A DNA stretch of 64,000 bases from Pseudomonas sp. ANT_J12 (GTDB lineage Bacteria > Pseudomonadota > Gammaproteobacteria > Pseudomonadales > Pseudomonadaceae), in the NCBI RefSeq assembly GCF_008370045.1, contig NZ_VOBN01000016.1, positions 62,001-126,000 on the forward strand. The letters run 5' to 3'. The stretch's first letter is position 1, and every line of letters begins with the position of its first letter. The notes under the pieces are model-generated. The model ran no database searches. It had not been told where the DNA came from and saw nothing but the letters and a program-made list of their open reading frames with translations. Below are positions 54,161 to 62,975 of this stretch, one piece after another. A program made the position numbers and the translations under genes.

Positions 54161-55051
54161 TCACTGTAGTTGCGCTTCGGGCAGGGTCAGTGTGCGCGGG
54201 ATCTTCGATGCATCCCAGTGGGCAATGCCCCAATCCAGCACTTCCCGGGGCGTGGCGTAGGCCAGTTCAGCCCCCGGATTCTGCCCCAGCGCCCGCAAGG
54301 CCCGCAGCAACAGTGGCGTGGCCTGATCTTCCGCCAACGGCGGCGAACGGTAGGATTTGCCGAGCTTGTTGCCATCGGGCTGGATAATCAGCGGCACATG
54401 CAGGTAGCGCGGTTGGTGCAGGCCGAGCAGTTCCTGCAGGTAGAGCTGGCGTGGCGTGGAGTCGAGCAGGTCGGCGCCGCGCACGATATCGGTGATGCCC
54501 TGCCAGGCGTCATCGAGGACCACGGCCAATTGATAGGCGTAGAGCCCGTCGCGGCGACGAATCACGAAATCGCCGACCTCCCGGCCCAGGTGCTGAAGGA
54601 ATTCGCCTTGTACCCGGTCGATAAAGTGATATTCCAGCTCCGGCACGCGCAGGCGAATCGCGGCGTCTTCGGTGCCATGCCCGGCATTGCGGCACAGGCC
54701 CGGGTAAATGCCGTGATACGGCTCCAGTTGTTTGCGCGAACAGGTGCAGGCGTAGGCCAGGCCATGATTGAACAGGCGATTGAGCACTTCGGCGTAGGCG
54801 TCGTGACGATCGCTCTGGCGCACCAGCTCGCCGTCCCACTCGAAACCGTAGCTTTCCAGCGCGTTGAGAATCGCAGCCTGAGCGCCAGGTTCTTCCCGGG
54901 GCGGGTCGAGGTCTTCCATGCGCATCAGCCAACGCCCCCCCACGGAGCGGGCGTCGAGGTACGAGGCCAGCGCGGCGACCAGCGAACCGAAGTGCAGGTG
55001 GCCGCTGGGCGTGGGGGCGAAGCGGCCGATGTAGGGGGCGGAGGCAGTCAT
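54161..55051 (-). CDS. gluQ: Glutamyl-Q tRNA(Asp) synthetase
   Basis: GluQRS attaches glutamate to queuosine in tRNA-Asp; 296 residues starting MTASAPYIGRFAPTPSGHLH. The HIGH-like HLHFG and KMSKS-like KLGKS motifs are present; zinc ligands occur in ACTCSRKQLEPY and GLCR. The anticodon-binding domain of GluRS is absent, as expected. It lies between cbrX and dksA; dksA-gluQ order is conserved in gammaproteobacteria. Confidence 0.95.
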   Translation of the reverse strand: MTASAPYIGRFAPTPSGHLHFGSLVAALASYLDARSVGGRWLMRMEDLDPPREEPGAQAAILNALESYGFEWDGELVRQSDRHDAYAEVLNRLFNHGLAYACTCSRKQLEPYHGIYPGLCRNAGHGTEDAAIRLRVPELEYHFIDRVQGEFLQHLGREVGDFVIRRRDGLYAYQLAVVLDDAWQGITDIVRGADLLDSTPRQLYLQELLGLHQPRYLHVPLIIQPDGNKLGKSYRSPPLAEDQATPLLLRALRALGQNPGAELAYATPREVLDWGIAHWDASKIPRTLTLPEAQLQ

Positions 55052-55101
55052 AAGGGCCGATATTAGGCTGTTCAATCGTTTTGGGCACGGCTTGAAGCCG
55101 C

Positions 55102-55170
55102 CTTCGCGAGCAAGCTCAGCTCCTACAGGAGATTGCGCAAGCCTGTGTAGGAGCGAAGCTTGCTCGCGAA
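55102..55170. repeat. REP pair between gluQ and dksA
   Basis: CTTCGCGAGCAAGCTCAGCT near 55102 and TAGGAGCGAAGCTTGCTCGC near 55148 face each other about 20 bases apart. Confidence 0.85.
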
Positions 55171-55213
55171 AGCGATTTCGAATTCGCCATAGGCGCCAGC
55201 AAATGTCAGAAAC

Positions 55214-55243
55214 AAAAACGGAGCGTTCGCACGCTCCGTTTTT
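55214..55243. terminator. Intrinsic terminator of dksA
   Basis: AAAAACGGAGCG-TTCGCA-CGCTCCGTTTTT; A and T runs on both sides. On the minus strand it ends dksA 14 bases past its stop. Confidence 0.92.
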
Positions 55244-55257
55244 AATTCAAGTCGAGA

Positions 55258-55698
55258 TTACTTGCCGACTTGCTTTTCCTTGATTTCCGCCAGGGTCTTG
55301 CAGTCAACGCACATGTCGGCGGTAGGGCGGGCTTCCAGTCGCTTGACGCCAATCTCGACGCCGCAGGACTCGCACCAGCCATATTCTTCGTCTTCGATCA
55401 ATTGCAGCGTCTTGTCGATCTTCTTGATCAACTTGCGCTCACGGTCGCGGGCGCGCAATTCAAGGCTGAATTCTTCTTCCTGGCTGGCACGATCTGCCGG
55501 GTCAGGGAAGTTGGCCGCTTCGTCTTTCATGTGATCAACCGTACGGTCGACTTCCTGCATCAAGTCCTGTTTCCACTTATTCAGGATCTTGGTGAAGTGA
55601 GCGCGCATGGGCTTGCCCATGTACTCCTCGCCCTTTACTTCTACGTAGGGTTCGAAGCCGCTGATCGACTGGTTTTGCTGCTTTGCTTGGGTGGGCAT
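55258..55698 (-). CDS. dksA: RNA polymerase-binding transcription factor DksA
   Basis: Cofactor of ppGpp in the stringent response; binds the RNA polymerase secondary channel. 146 residues. The coiled coil runs about 35-105 with the tip motif DPADRAS, followed by the zinc finger CESCGVEIGVKRLEARPTA ending CVDC. It is a standard four-cysteine DksA rather than the cysteine-poor DksA2. The 332-bp divergent region to the aminotransferase gene (55699-56030) presumably holds promoters for both; I see no gene there. Confidence 0.97.
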   Translation of the reverse strand: MPTQAKQQNQSISGFEPYVEVKGEEYMGKPMRAHFTKILNKWKQDLMQEVDRTVDHMKDEAANFPDPADRASQEEEFSLELRARDRERKLIKKIDKTLQLIEDEEYGWCESCGVEIGVKRLEARPTADMCVDCKTLAEIKEKQVGK

Positions 55699-56030
55699 GA
55701 AATGGACCGCCTCTACTCTTGTAATCCATTGCGCAGGATTGCTCCATCACCGACACCTGCCGGCCCTGCGGCTGCAAGCGGGCGAACTTACCAGATCAAA
55801 ACGGGCCGCGCTACTCCCGGATGTCGAGGTAGTGGCCCAGGGTGCTTGCAAATGATTGCAAAGCCTTGTCTGGTGGTGTTGGAGGCCTGATCAAATATTG
55901 ATTTTAGTCAAAGCTGAGACACTCGCTTGAGTCGTTTGCAGCCCCGGTTATACGGCTCTGACCGCTTTAGGTTCTCCCTCGTTCCAGCGGATAGGTAGAA
56001 TCGATTCTTTTCCCCGTTGAAGGAAGGCTA

Positions 56031-57203
56031 ATGGCTCAGTCCTACAGTGCGCGCAGTCGTGCGATCGAACCATTCCATGTCATGGCGCTGCTGGCGCGGG
56101 CCAATGAACTGCAAGCCGCCGGCCACGATGTGATTCACCTGGAGATCGGCGAACCGGACTTCACCACCGCCGAGCCGATCATCCAGGCCGGCCAGGCTGC
56201 GCTGACTGCGGGCAAGACCCGTTACACAGCGGCCCGGGGCATTCCTGAACTGCGCGAGGCCATTTCCGGCTTTTACCAGCAGCGGTACGGGCTGAACATT
56301 GATCCACAGCGAATTCTGGTGACGCCGGGCGGTTCCGGTGCGTTGTTGCTGGCCAGCGCCTTGCTGGTCGACCCCGGCAAACACTGGCTGCTGGCGGACC
56401 CTGGCTACCCGTGTAACCGACACTTCCTGCGCCTGGTGGAAGGCGCGGCGCAGCTGGTGCCGGTCGGCCCGGACGTGCGCTATCAACTGACCCCGGACCT
56501 GGTGGCGCGGCATTGGGATCACGACAGCGTCGGCGCCCTGGTGGCCTCGCCAGCCAATCCGACCGGGACCATCCTGACCCGCGATGAGCTGGCCGGGCTG
56601 TCGGCGGCGATCAAACAGCGCCACGGCCATCTGGTGGTGGACGAGATCTACCATGGCCTGACCTACGGCACTGACGCGGCCAGTGTGCTGGAAGTCGATG
56701 ACAGCGCCTTCGTCCTGAATAGTTTTTCCAAGTATTTCGGCATGACCGGTTGGCGCCTCGGCTGGCTGGTGGCGCCGGAAGCGGCGGTCGGCGAATTGGA
56801 AAAACTCGCGCAAAACCTCTACATCAGCGCGCCGAGCATGGCCCAGCACGCCGCGCTGGCCTGCTTCGAGCCCGCCACCATCGCCATCCTGGAAGAGCGC
56901 CGCGCCGAATTCGGTCGTCGTCGCGATTTCCTGCTGCCGGCCCTGCGTGAACTCGGTTTCGGTATCGCCGTGGAACCTGAGGGCGCGTTCTACTTGTACG
57001 CCGATATCAGCCAATTCGGCGGCGATGCCTTCGCGTTCTGCCGACACTTCCTCGAAACCGAGCATGTGGCGATCACCCCGGGCCTGGACTTCGGGCGGTA
57101 TCAGGCCGGGCATCACGTGCGGTTTGCCTACACCCAAAGCCTGCCGCGCTTGCAAGAAGCGGTGGAGCGCATCGCGCGCGGCTTGAAGAGCTGGCAAGGC
57201 TGA
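56031..57203 (+). CDS. PLP-dependent class I/II aminotransferase
   Basis: A 390-residue fold-type I aminotransferase starting MAQSYSARSRAIEPFHVMAL. The PLP lysine is in SFSKYFGMTGWRLGW (Lys234). LEIGEPDFTTAEPI, GGSGALLLAS, SPANPTGTI and VVDEIYHGL are family motifs. The end of the gene overlaps the sfsA start by one base (TGATG). The amino-acid substrate cannot be fixed from sequence; alanine/valine- or aspartate-type enzymes are plausible. Confidence 0.9.
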   Translation: MAQSYSARSRAIEPFHVMALLARANELQAAGHDVIHLEIGEPDFTTAEPIIQAGQAALTAGKTRYTAARGIPELREAISGFYQQRYGLNIDPQRILVTPGGSGALLLASALLVDPGKHWLLADPGYPCNRHFLRLVEGAAQLVPVGPDVRYQLTPDLVARHWDHDSVGALVASPANPTGTILTRDELAGLSAAIKQRHGHLVVDEIYHGLTYGTDAASVLEVDDSAFVLNSFSKYFGMTGWRLGWLVAPEAAVGELEKLAQNLYISAPSMAQHAALACFEPATIAILEERRAEFGRRRDFLLPALRELGFGIAVEPEGAFYLYADISQFGGDAFAFCRHFLETEHVAITPGLDFGRYQAGHHVRFAYTQSLPRLQEAVERIARGLKSWQG

Positions 57204-57916
57204 TGCGTTTTCATCCTCCCCTCGAAGAAGGTCGTCTCATTCGTCGTTACAAGCGTTTTCTCGCCGATATCGAAACCGTTACCGGCGAGTTGCTGACCAT
57301 TCACTGCCCTAATACTGGCTCGATGCTTAATTGTCAGGTCGAGGGCGGGCAGGTCTGGTTCAGTCGTTCCAACGACCCCAAGCGTAAGTTGCCCGGCACC
57401 TGGGAAATCGGCGAAACCCCGCAAGGCCGGCTGTTTTGCGTGAACACCGGGCGCGCCAACGGTTTGATCGAAGAAGCGCTGCACGCAGGCGTGATCACCG
57501 AGCTGAACGGCTTTACCGAACTGAAACGGGAAGTGGCCTACGGTCAGGAAAGCAGCCGTATCGATTTTCGCCTCGATTACCCGAGCGGGCCGGCGTACGT
57601 GGAAGTCAAAAGCGTCACCCTGGGTTACGACGGGACAGCGGTGGCGGCGTTTCCCGATGCGGTGACCCAGCGCGGGGCCAAGCATTTACGGGAACTGGCG
57701 CATCTGGCGCGGGACGGGATTCGTGCGGTGCAGCTGTATTGCGTCAATCTCAGCGGCATCGAGGCCGTGCGTCCTGCAGAAGAAATTGATTCGGCCTACG
57801 CCGCCGCATTGCGTGAGGCGGTGGCGTGCGGCGTTGAGGTGCTGGCTTATGGCGTGCAACTTAGCCACGAAGGGATGGTGGTGGATCGACGTCTGGACGT
57901 GCTGCTCAACGGTTAA
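57203..57916 (+). CDS. sfsA: Sugar fermentation stimulation protein SfsA
   Basis: Conserved 237-residue protein, originally linked to maltose metabolism in E. coli; its biochemistry is uncertain, with a nuclease-like fold (PD-(D/E)XK) reported. HCPNTGSM, KRKLPGTWE, NTGRANGLIEEAL and YVEVKSVTL are visible signatures. It overlaps the aminotransferase gene by one base. Its 3' end overlaps the convergent Rieske gene by 4 bases. Confidence 0.95.
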   Translation: MRFHPPLEEGRLIRRYKRFLADIETVTGELLTIHCPNTGSMLNCQVEGGQVWFSRSNDPKRKLPGTWEIGETPQGRLFCVNTGRANGLIEEALHAGVITELNGFTELKREVAYGQESSRIDFRLDYPSGPAYVEVKSVTLGYDGTAVAAFPDAVTQRGAKHLRELAHLARDGIRAVQLYCVNLSGIEAVRPAEEIDSAYAAALREAVACGVEVLAYGVQLSHEGMVVDRRLDVLLNG

Positions 57917-58230
57917 AGGCTGACCCAGATCCCTTGCGCGTCTTCGCGGCAGTCGACAGCGGTCAGGGATTGCCCGGCGCAGGGGCCGGCGACGCATTCG
58001 CCGTCCTCGATCAGAAACAGTGCGCCGTGGGTGGCGCACTGGATCAGGCTGTTGCTGGGGTCCAGGAACTGGTCGGGCTTCCATTCCAGGCCGACGCCCC
58101 GGTGCGGGCAGCGGTTGATATAGACGTAAACCTGACCCGCCCGGCGCACGGCGAAGAGCTTCTGGCCGTCGATGTCGAAACCGCGACTGCTGGCGTCGGC
58201 CAATTCTGAGCCTTGGCAAAGAAACTTCAT
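57913..58230 (-). CDS. Rieske 2Fe-2S domain protein
   Basis: A 105-residue ferredoxin-like Rieske protein without signal peptide. Cluster ligands: CPHRGVGL and CATHGALF, the C-x-H and C-x2-H pairs. Small free-standing Rieske proteins act as electron donors in oxygenase or nitrite-reductase-like systems, but no partner oxygenase is adjacent. It overlaps sfsA at the 3' end and points away from the heme uptake genes. Confidence 0.88.
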   Translation of the reverse strand: MKFLCQGSELADASSRGFDIDGQKLFAVRRAGQVYVYINRCPHRGVGLEWKPDQFLDPSNSLIQCATHGALFLIEDGECVAGPCAGQSLTAVDCREDAQGIWVSL

Positions 58231-58281
58231 GTCTATCCTCTAGTGTCGCGGCGCGTGACGAGATATGTCCGGGCTTGACGC

Positions 58282-58300
58282 GCAAATGCAAACAATTATC
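58282..58300 (+). promoter_or_regulatory. Fur box upstream of heme uptake genes
   Basis: GCAAATGCAAACAATTATC matches 13 of 19 positions of the Fur consensus GATAATGATAATCATTATC. It lies about 95 bases before the phuT-like start. Iron regulation of heme transporters by Fur is well established. Confidence 0.7.
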
Positions 58301-58393
58301 AAATGACCGCCCGCCCATGGGGCGCGTGCGATCTGCCGAGGATACTTGGCCTGTCCGCCGGATGCCCGGGAAAACCCTTCAAGGAAGCTGTTT

Positions 58394-59266
58394 ATGCGCC
58401 TGAGTATCCGCGTTGTCGCGCTGTGTGTCGGACTGCTGGTCAGTCACGAGGCCTGCGCCGTCGAATTGCCGCAACGTTGGGTCAGTGCCGGTGGTGCCTT
58501 GACGGAGTGGGTGAGCGCGTTGGGCGGTGAGTCGAAACTGGTCGGCGTCGATACCACCAGCCAGCATCCCGAATCCCTCAAGGCGTTGCCGAGCATCGGC
58601 TATCAGCGGCAATTGTCGGCCGAAGGCATCTTGAGCCTGCGCCCGCAGATACTGGTCGGCACCGAGGAAATGGGGCCGCCGCCGGTGCTGTCGCAGATTC
58701 GCAGTGCTGGCGTTCAGGTTGAATTGTTCTCGGCCCAGCCGGATTTGCCGGCGCTGCAAAGTAACCTGGAGCATCTGGGCAAGCTGCTTGGCGCGGAAGA
58801 TCAGGCTTCGAAAGCTTTGCAGACGTATCACCAGCAACTGGATCAGCAGAAGGCGCGGGTCAGCGAGGCGCAGCTCAAGCAGAAGGCGCCAGGCGTGCTG
58901 TTGTTGCTCGGCCATATGGGCGGCAAGCCGATGATCGCCGGCAAGGACACCGCCGCCGATTGGCTGCTGCAACAGGCCGGCGGCCACAACCTGGCGACCC
59001 ATACCGGCTACAAACCGTTTTCCAATGAATCCCTGGCCAGTCTGAATCCCGAAGTGCTGGTGTTCGTCGATCGTGCACTGACCGGCGACGCGGCCCGTGC
59101 GGCGTTGTTCAAGGAAAATCCGATCCTGTTCTCGACCCGTGCAGCCAAGGACGGACGGGTCATGGAGCTTGATCCGACCTTGTTGGTGGGCGGTCTGGGG
59201 CCGCGCTTGCCCGAGGCGCTGAAAAAACTGTCTGACGGTTTCTATCCCGGCGCGACCGGCCAATGA
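58394..59266 (+). CDS. phuT: Heme ABC transporter periplasmic binding protein
   Basis: Binds heme in the periplasm and delivers it to the permease; 290 residues. Signal peptide MRLSIRVVALCVGLLVSHEA, cut near ACA. The helical-backbone binding protein family signatures include ELPQRWVSAGGALTEWVSAL, LVGVDTTSQHPE and LLLLGHMGGKPMIAGKDTAADWLL. It overlaps the next gene as ATGA. In P. aeruginosa phuSTUVW also includes phuS and the receptor phuR; neither is adjacent here. The naming follows the P. aeruginosa order. Confidence 0.9.
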   Translation: MRLSIRVVALCVGLLVSHEACAVELPQRWVSAGGALTEWVSALGGESKLVGVDTTSQHPESLKALPSIGYQRQLSAEGILSLRPQILVGTEEMGPPPVLSQIRSAGVQVELFSAQPDLPALQSNLEHLGKLLGAEDQASKALQTYHQQLDQQKARVSEAQLKQKAPGVLLLLGHMGGKPMIAGKDTAADWLLQQAGGHNLATHTGYKPFSNESLASLNPEVLVFVDRALTGDAARAALFKENPILFSTRAAKDGRVMELDPTLLVGGLGPRLPEALKKLSDGFYPGATGQ

Positions 59267-60300
59267 CCACGCTGGTTAAACCTCGCACACTGTTTATTGG
59301 CTTGAGCCTGCTGTGTTTGCTGGCGATCTGGTTGTCGCTGGCCCTTGGGCCCGTGAGCCTGCCGCTGCTCGACACCTTGCGCGCGGCGTTGCGGCTGCTC
59401 GGTGTGCCGATTGCCCCGGATGGGTTGGAGCAGGCTGAATTGATTCTTGGGCAGATTCGTCTGCCGCGAACGCTGTTAGGTTTGGCGGTCGGCGGTGTGT
59501 TGGCGTTGTCAGGCGTGGCGATGCAGGGTTTGTTTCGCAACCCATTGGCGGATCCGGGGTTGGTCGGGGTGTCCAGTGGGGCGGCGTTGGGCGCGGCGAT
59601 TGCGATTGTCGGCGGCTCGGCGTTTGGCGGTTTGCCGGAGGCGTTCGGGCCTTATCTTTTGTCGTTGTGTGCATTTCTCGGTGGCCTCGGTGTGACGGCG
59701 CTGGTGTACCGACTGGGGCGGCGCAATGGGCAAACCAATGTCGCAACCATGTTGCTGGCCGGGATCGCACTGACTGCATTGGCCGGCTCGGCCGTGGGTT
59801 TGTTCACGTATCTGGCGGACGACGCGACCCTGCGCACGCTGACGTTCTGGAACCTGGGCAGTCTCAATGGCGCCAGTTATGCGCGGCTCTGGCCGTTGCT
59901 GCTGGTCACGGTCGGGGTGGCGCTGTGGTTGCCGCGCCGGGCCAACGCTTTGAATGCGTTGCTGCTCGGGGAATCGGAAGCGGGTCACTTGGGCATCGAT
60001 GTCGAAGGGCTCAAGCGTGAACTGGTGTTTTGCACCGCGTTGGGTGTCGGCGCAGCGGTGGCGGCGGCGGGGATGATCGGGTTTGTCGGGTTGGTGGTGC
60101 CGCATCTGGTGCGGCTGCTGGCCGGGCCTGATCATCGAGTGTTGCTGCCGGCCTCAGTGTTGGCCGGTGCGAGTCTGCTGTTGTTCGCTGATCTGGTGGC
60201 GCGCCTGGCCCTGGCGCCGGCCGAATTGCCGATCGGTATCGTCACAGCGTTCATTGGCGCGCCGTTCTTCCTGTTCCTGCTGCTCAGGAGGCCTGCCTGA
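59263..60300 (+). CDS. phuU: Heme ABC transporter permease (FecCD family)
   Basis: Inner-membrane permease of 345 residues with about ten helices. FecCD signatures: LILGQIRLPRTLLGLAVGGVLALSGVAMQGLFRNPLADPGLVGVSSGAALGAA-type region near residues 65-115 and AAGMIGFVGLVVPHLVRLLAGPDHR near 275-300. It starts with ATGA overlap on phuT and its TGA shares a base with the phuV ATG (TGATG). It works with the neighbouring binding protein and ATPase. Confidence 0.93.
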   Translation: MTTLVKPRTLFIGLSLLCLLAIWLSLALGPVSLPLLDTLRAALRLLGVPIAPDGLEQAELILGQIRLPRTLLGLAVGGVLALSGVAMQGLFRNPLADPGLVGVSSGAALGAAIAIVGGSAFGGLPEAFGPYLLSLCAFLGGLGVTALVYRLGRRNGQTNVATMLLAGIALTALAGSAVGLFTYLADDATLRTLTFWNLGSLNGASYARLWPLLLVTVGVALWLPRRANALNALLLGESEAGHLGIDVEGLKRELVFCTALGVGAAVAAAGMIGFVGLVVPHLVRLLAGPDHRVLLPASVLAGASLLLFADLVARLALAPAELPIGIVTAFIGAPFFLFLLLRRPA

Positions 60301-61067
60301 TGCTGCGCACGGAAAACCTGTCGATCCGTCGCGGCAGCAAAACCGTGCTGGCGGACATCAATCTTGAACTCAAACCGGGCGAAGTCCTTGGTGTGCTGGG
60401 ACCGAACGGCGCCGGCAAGAGTACGTTGCTCGGCGCTTTGTGCGGTGAACTACATCCGGATGAGGGACGCGTCTGGCTCGACCAACAGGAGTTGCGGCAT
60501 TGCACCGGTATCCAGCGTGCCCAACGACTGGCAGTGTTACCGCAAGTGTCGACCCTGGACTTCGCCTTTCGCGTCGAGGAAGTGGTCGGCATGGGCCGCT
60601 TGCCCTATCAGAGTGGCCGGGTGCGCGATGCTGAAATCGTCGCCGCCGCATTGGGTGCTGCCGATGCCGGGCATCTGAGCGGGCGCAGTTATCTGGCGCT
60701 GTCCGGTGGCGAACGTCAGAGGGTGCATCTGGCGCGGGTGCTGGCGCAGCTTTGGCCGGGGGAGGTGGGGCAGACGCTGCTGTTGGATGAGCCGACTTCG
60801 ATGCTTGATCCGCTGCATCAGCACACCACGTTGCAAGCGGTGCGCGAGTTTGCTGATCGCGGTGCGGCGGTGTTGGTGATCCTGCATGATCTGAATCTGG
60901 CGGCGCGTTATTGTGACCGCATCTTGCTGCTCGAAGGCGGGCGCCCGGTGGCGTTGGATACACCGGAGCAGGTGCTGCGGCCGGAACCGCTCAAAGCGGT
61001 GTTCGGCCTGGAAGTGCTGGTGCAACCGCACCCGGAGCGTGGGCATCCGCTGATCATCGCCCGCTGA
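60300..61067 (+). CDS. phuV: Heme ABC transporter ATP-binding protein
   Basis: ATPase of the heme importer, 255 residues. Walker A GPNGAGKST, Q-loop LPQ, signature LSGGERQRVHLARVLAQL, Walker B TLLLDEPTSMLD, switch His in ILHDLNLAARY. Its start shares one base with the phuU stop, so phuT-phuU-phuV are coupled. It precedes the ChaN-like lipoprotein by 21 bases. Confidence 0.94.
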   Translation: MLRTENLSIRRGSKTVLADINLELKPGEVLGVLGPNGAGKSTLLGALCGELHPDEGRVWLDQQELRHCTGIQRAQRLAVLPQVSTLDFAFRVEEVVGMGRLPYQSGRVRDAEIVAAALGAADAGHLSGRSYLALSGGERQRVHLARVLAQLWPGEVGQTLLLDEPTSMLDPLHQHTTLQAVREFADRGAAVLVILHDLNLAARYCDRILLLEGGRPVALDTPEQVLRPEPLKAVFGLEVLVQPHPERGHPLIIAR

Positions 61068-61088
61068 GTCATTCATCGAGGTGAGAAC

Positions 61089-61940
61089 ATGCGAGGGATT
61101 CTGCTGCTGGCGGCGTTGTTGCTGAGCGCTTGTCAGCATGTGGCGGCGCCGCCACCGATCACTGGGGATATCCGCGATTTACGCAGCGGTCAGTCGTTGA
61201 CGGCGCAAGAACTGGTCATACGCTTGGCCAAGCCGTTACGGCTGATTGTTGGTGAACAGCACGACAACCGCGATCACCATCAACTGCAATTGTGGTTGCT
61301 CCAGGCGCTGGGGCAGCAGCGGCCTCAAGGCAGCCTGCTGCTGGAGATGCTCACGCCCGATCAACAACCGCGCGTTGATAACGCACGCCATGCCTCGACA
61401 CTTCCAACTGACCTGCCCGGCGCATTGGCCTGGCCATCGGGCTGGGATTGGGAAACGTACGGGCCGATTGTGCGTTTCGCCCTCGGCCAGCCTTATCCAT
61501 TGCTGGCGGCCAACCTCGACAACAGCGAAGTTCGGGGTTTCTACACCCAGCCTACGGCCGTGAGCGGTTCGCGCAGCAATGCCCCATCGGTCAAGAAAGA
61601 GCTGCTGGAGCAAATCAGCGGCTCCCATTGCGGCCTGCTGGCCCAATCGCAAATGCCGGCGATGCTGGCGGTGCAGCAGCAGCGTGACCGGCGCATCGCT
61701 GAGCGGCTGATCGGGGCACCCACACCATCAATGCTGTTGGCCGGTGCCTACCATGCGCGCAAGGATGTCGGCGTGCCGCTGCATGTGCTGGACCTGGGCG
61801 AATCCGAAGCCCCCACGGTGTTGATGCTGGCGCAGCAGGGCAGTGAGGTCACGGCGGGCATGGCCGATTACGTCTGGTACACACCTGCCACGCCGACGCC
61901 GGATTATTGCGCAGAGATGCGCAAGCAGATGAGCCAGTAA
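61089..61940 (+). CDS. phuW: ChaN/PhuW-like heme-binding lipoprotein
   Basis: Predicted lipoprotein of 283 residues: MRGILLLAALLLSAC, with the lipid Cys at residue 15. The ChaN family signature (VGEQHDNRDHHQLQLWLLQAL, LLLEMLTPDQQ, and LLAGAYHARKD) is visible. ChaN of Campylobacter binds heme; the family is often next to heme or iron transporters, as here. It follows phuV after 21 bases. PhuW is the P. aeruginosa counterpart by position. Confidence 0.86.
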   Translation: MRGILLLAALLLSACQHVAAPPPITGDIRDLRSGQSLTAQELVIRLAKPLRLIVGEQHDNRDHHQLQLWLLQALGQQRPQGSLLLEMLTPDQQPRVDNARHASTLPTDLPGALAWPSGWDWETYGPIVRFALGQPYPLLAANLDNSEVRGFYTQPTAVSGSRSNAPSVKKELLEQISGSHCGLLAQSQMPAMLAVQQQRDRRIAERLIGAPTPSMLLAGAYHARKDVGVPLHVLDLGESEAPTVLMLAQQGSEVTAGMADYVWYTPATPTPDYCAEMRKQMSQ

Positions 61941-61956
61941 GCACTTTTCCACAGGC

Positions 61957-62070
61957 AAAAAAAGACCCGGCAAGAGCCGGGTCAAATAACCGTGATTAGC
62001 CTGATGAGGAGATAATCTGAGAGTCCGAACCAAGGGCTTTTCAGAATATCGACCAGTCTCGCGACCAGTT
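61957..62070 (-). ncRNA. prrF: PrrF iron-responsive small RNA
   Basis: About 114 nt on the minus strand, starting AACTGGTCGCGAG and containing the strongly conserved target-pairing core CTCAGATTATCTCCTCATCA followed by GGCTAATCACGG. It ends in the hairpin GACCCGGC-AAGA-GCCGGGTC and a U tract. A Fur box and -10/-35 boxes precede it. PrrF represses iron-containing proteins when iron is scarce. P. aeruginosa has two copies in tandem here; only one is present in this window. Confidence 0.93.
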
Positions 62071-62076
62071 GTGGTA

Positions 62077-62104
62077 ATCATAGCGATTCTCATTACCAAG
62101 TCAA
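62077..62104 (-). promoter_or_regulatory. PrrF promoter with Fur box
   Basis: On the minus strand: TTGACT (62099-62104), 16-base spacer, TATGAT (62077-62082). The Fur box GGTAATGAGAATCGCTATG (62079-62097) fills the spacer and matches 14 of 19 consensus positions. It lies just before the PrrF start. Confidence 0.9.
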
Positions 62105-62159
62105 CCGCTGATTTCTCATTTATTCAAAATTAGCCTGTAGGCCCCGAAATCATTGAGCT

Positions 62160-62960
62160 TCAGCCTGAAGCTTTAACTGCGCTCAGTTGGGTGATCTGCT
62201 TGTTCAACAGATCAATGCGCCGCGCCATGCTCTCGATCAGGCTGTGGGCGATCTTCGGATTGTTTTGCGTCAGGCTCAGAAACTGGTCCTTGGGAATCAG
62301 CATCAATGTGCAAGGTTCGTTGGTGATCACGCTGGCGTTGCGTTTCTCGCCGGTGAACACCGCCATGGCGCCGAAAATCTCATCCTTGGGCACATCGCCG
62401 ACTTTATGGCCGTCGACAAATGCTTCTGCATGGCCTTCGATGATGACGAACACATGGTCGGCCTCATCGCCCTGCCTGATCAGCACTTCGCCGCTGGGCA
62501 CGCGCTGAAAGCCGTGGGTGCTGCGGTACTCGGGTTGTTTCAGGCGGGCGACCGCGTCGTACAGCAGGGCGGTCTGGCCGATCAGGTATTGCAGCAATAG
62601 CTCCGAGCGCTGCGGCTCGGCATAAATATGCTGAAACACCTCGGTGCGCAGATAAGGCAACAAGGACAGCGGGCCGTCGCTGCGCAAGCGGCAATGCGGC
62701 AGCGCAACATCCTGGCGCAGACCAACCAGATCGCCTTCATGCAAATAGAACAAGGGGCGATGGTCGACGCAGCCATGTAACAGGCCGTTGTCGAGCAAAA
62801 ACAACTGATTGCCGGGCAGCAGCGTCGCGAGGTCGTCGACGGCAGCAAACTCCAGCGCCGGGCCGCAGGGCGATAACCCCTCCAGCAACCGCGCGGGCAT
62901 GTTTTGCAGTCGATTGATCAGCGTGTCGGCGTAAGCCGGTTGTTCCCCGAGCAGATACAT
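62160..62960 (-). CDS. cbpA: Cyclic nucleotide-binding protein, CbpA-like
   Basis: A 266-residue cytoplasmic protein with a cyclic nucleotide-binding domain in its C-terminal half (FQRVPSGEVLIRQGDEADHV, DEIFGAMAVFTGEKRNASVI, LMLIPKDQFL), and an N-terminal region with LFLLDNGLLHGC and LPHCRLRSDGPL resembling a second, degenerate copy of the same fold. P. aeruginosa CbpA (PA4704), next to prrF, binds cAMP; the position here is the same. No output domain is seen. The Arg expected in a phosphate-binding cassette is in EKRNA. Confidence 0.85.
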   Translation of the reverse strand: MYLLGEQPAYADTLINRLQNMPARLLEGLSPCGPALEFAAVDDLATLLPGNQLFLLDNGLLHGCVDHRPLFYLHEGDLVGLRQDVALPHCRLRSDGPLSLLPYLRTEVFQHIYAEPQRSELLLQYLIGQTALLYDAVARLKQPEYRSTHGFQRVPSGEVLIRQGDEADHVFVIIEGHAEAFVDGHKVGDVPKDEIFGAMAVFTGEKRNASVITNEPCTLMLIPKDQFLSLTQNNPKIAHSLIESMARRIDLLNKQITQLSAVKASG

Positions 62961-62975
62961 GGCGATGGCGCCTGT

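Noticed and set aside
61941..62159. A second prrF copy in tandem
   Set aside because: Only one CTCAGATTATCTCCTCATCA core and one terminator hairpin are present in this gap.
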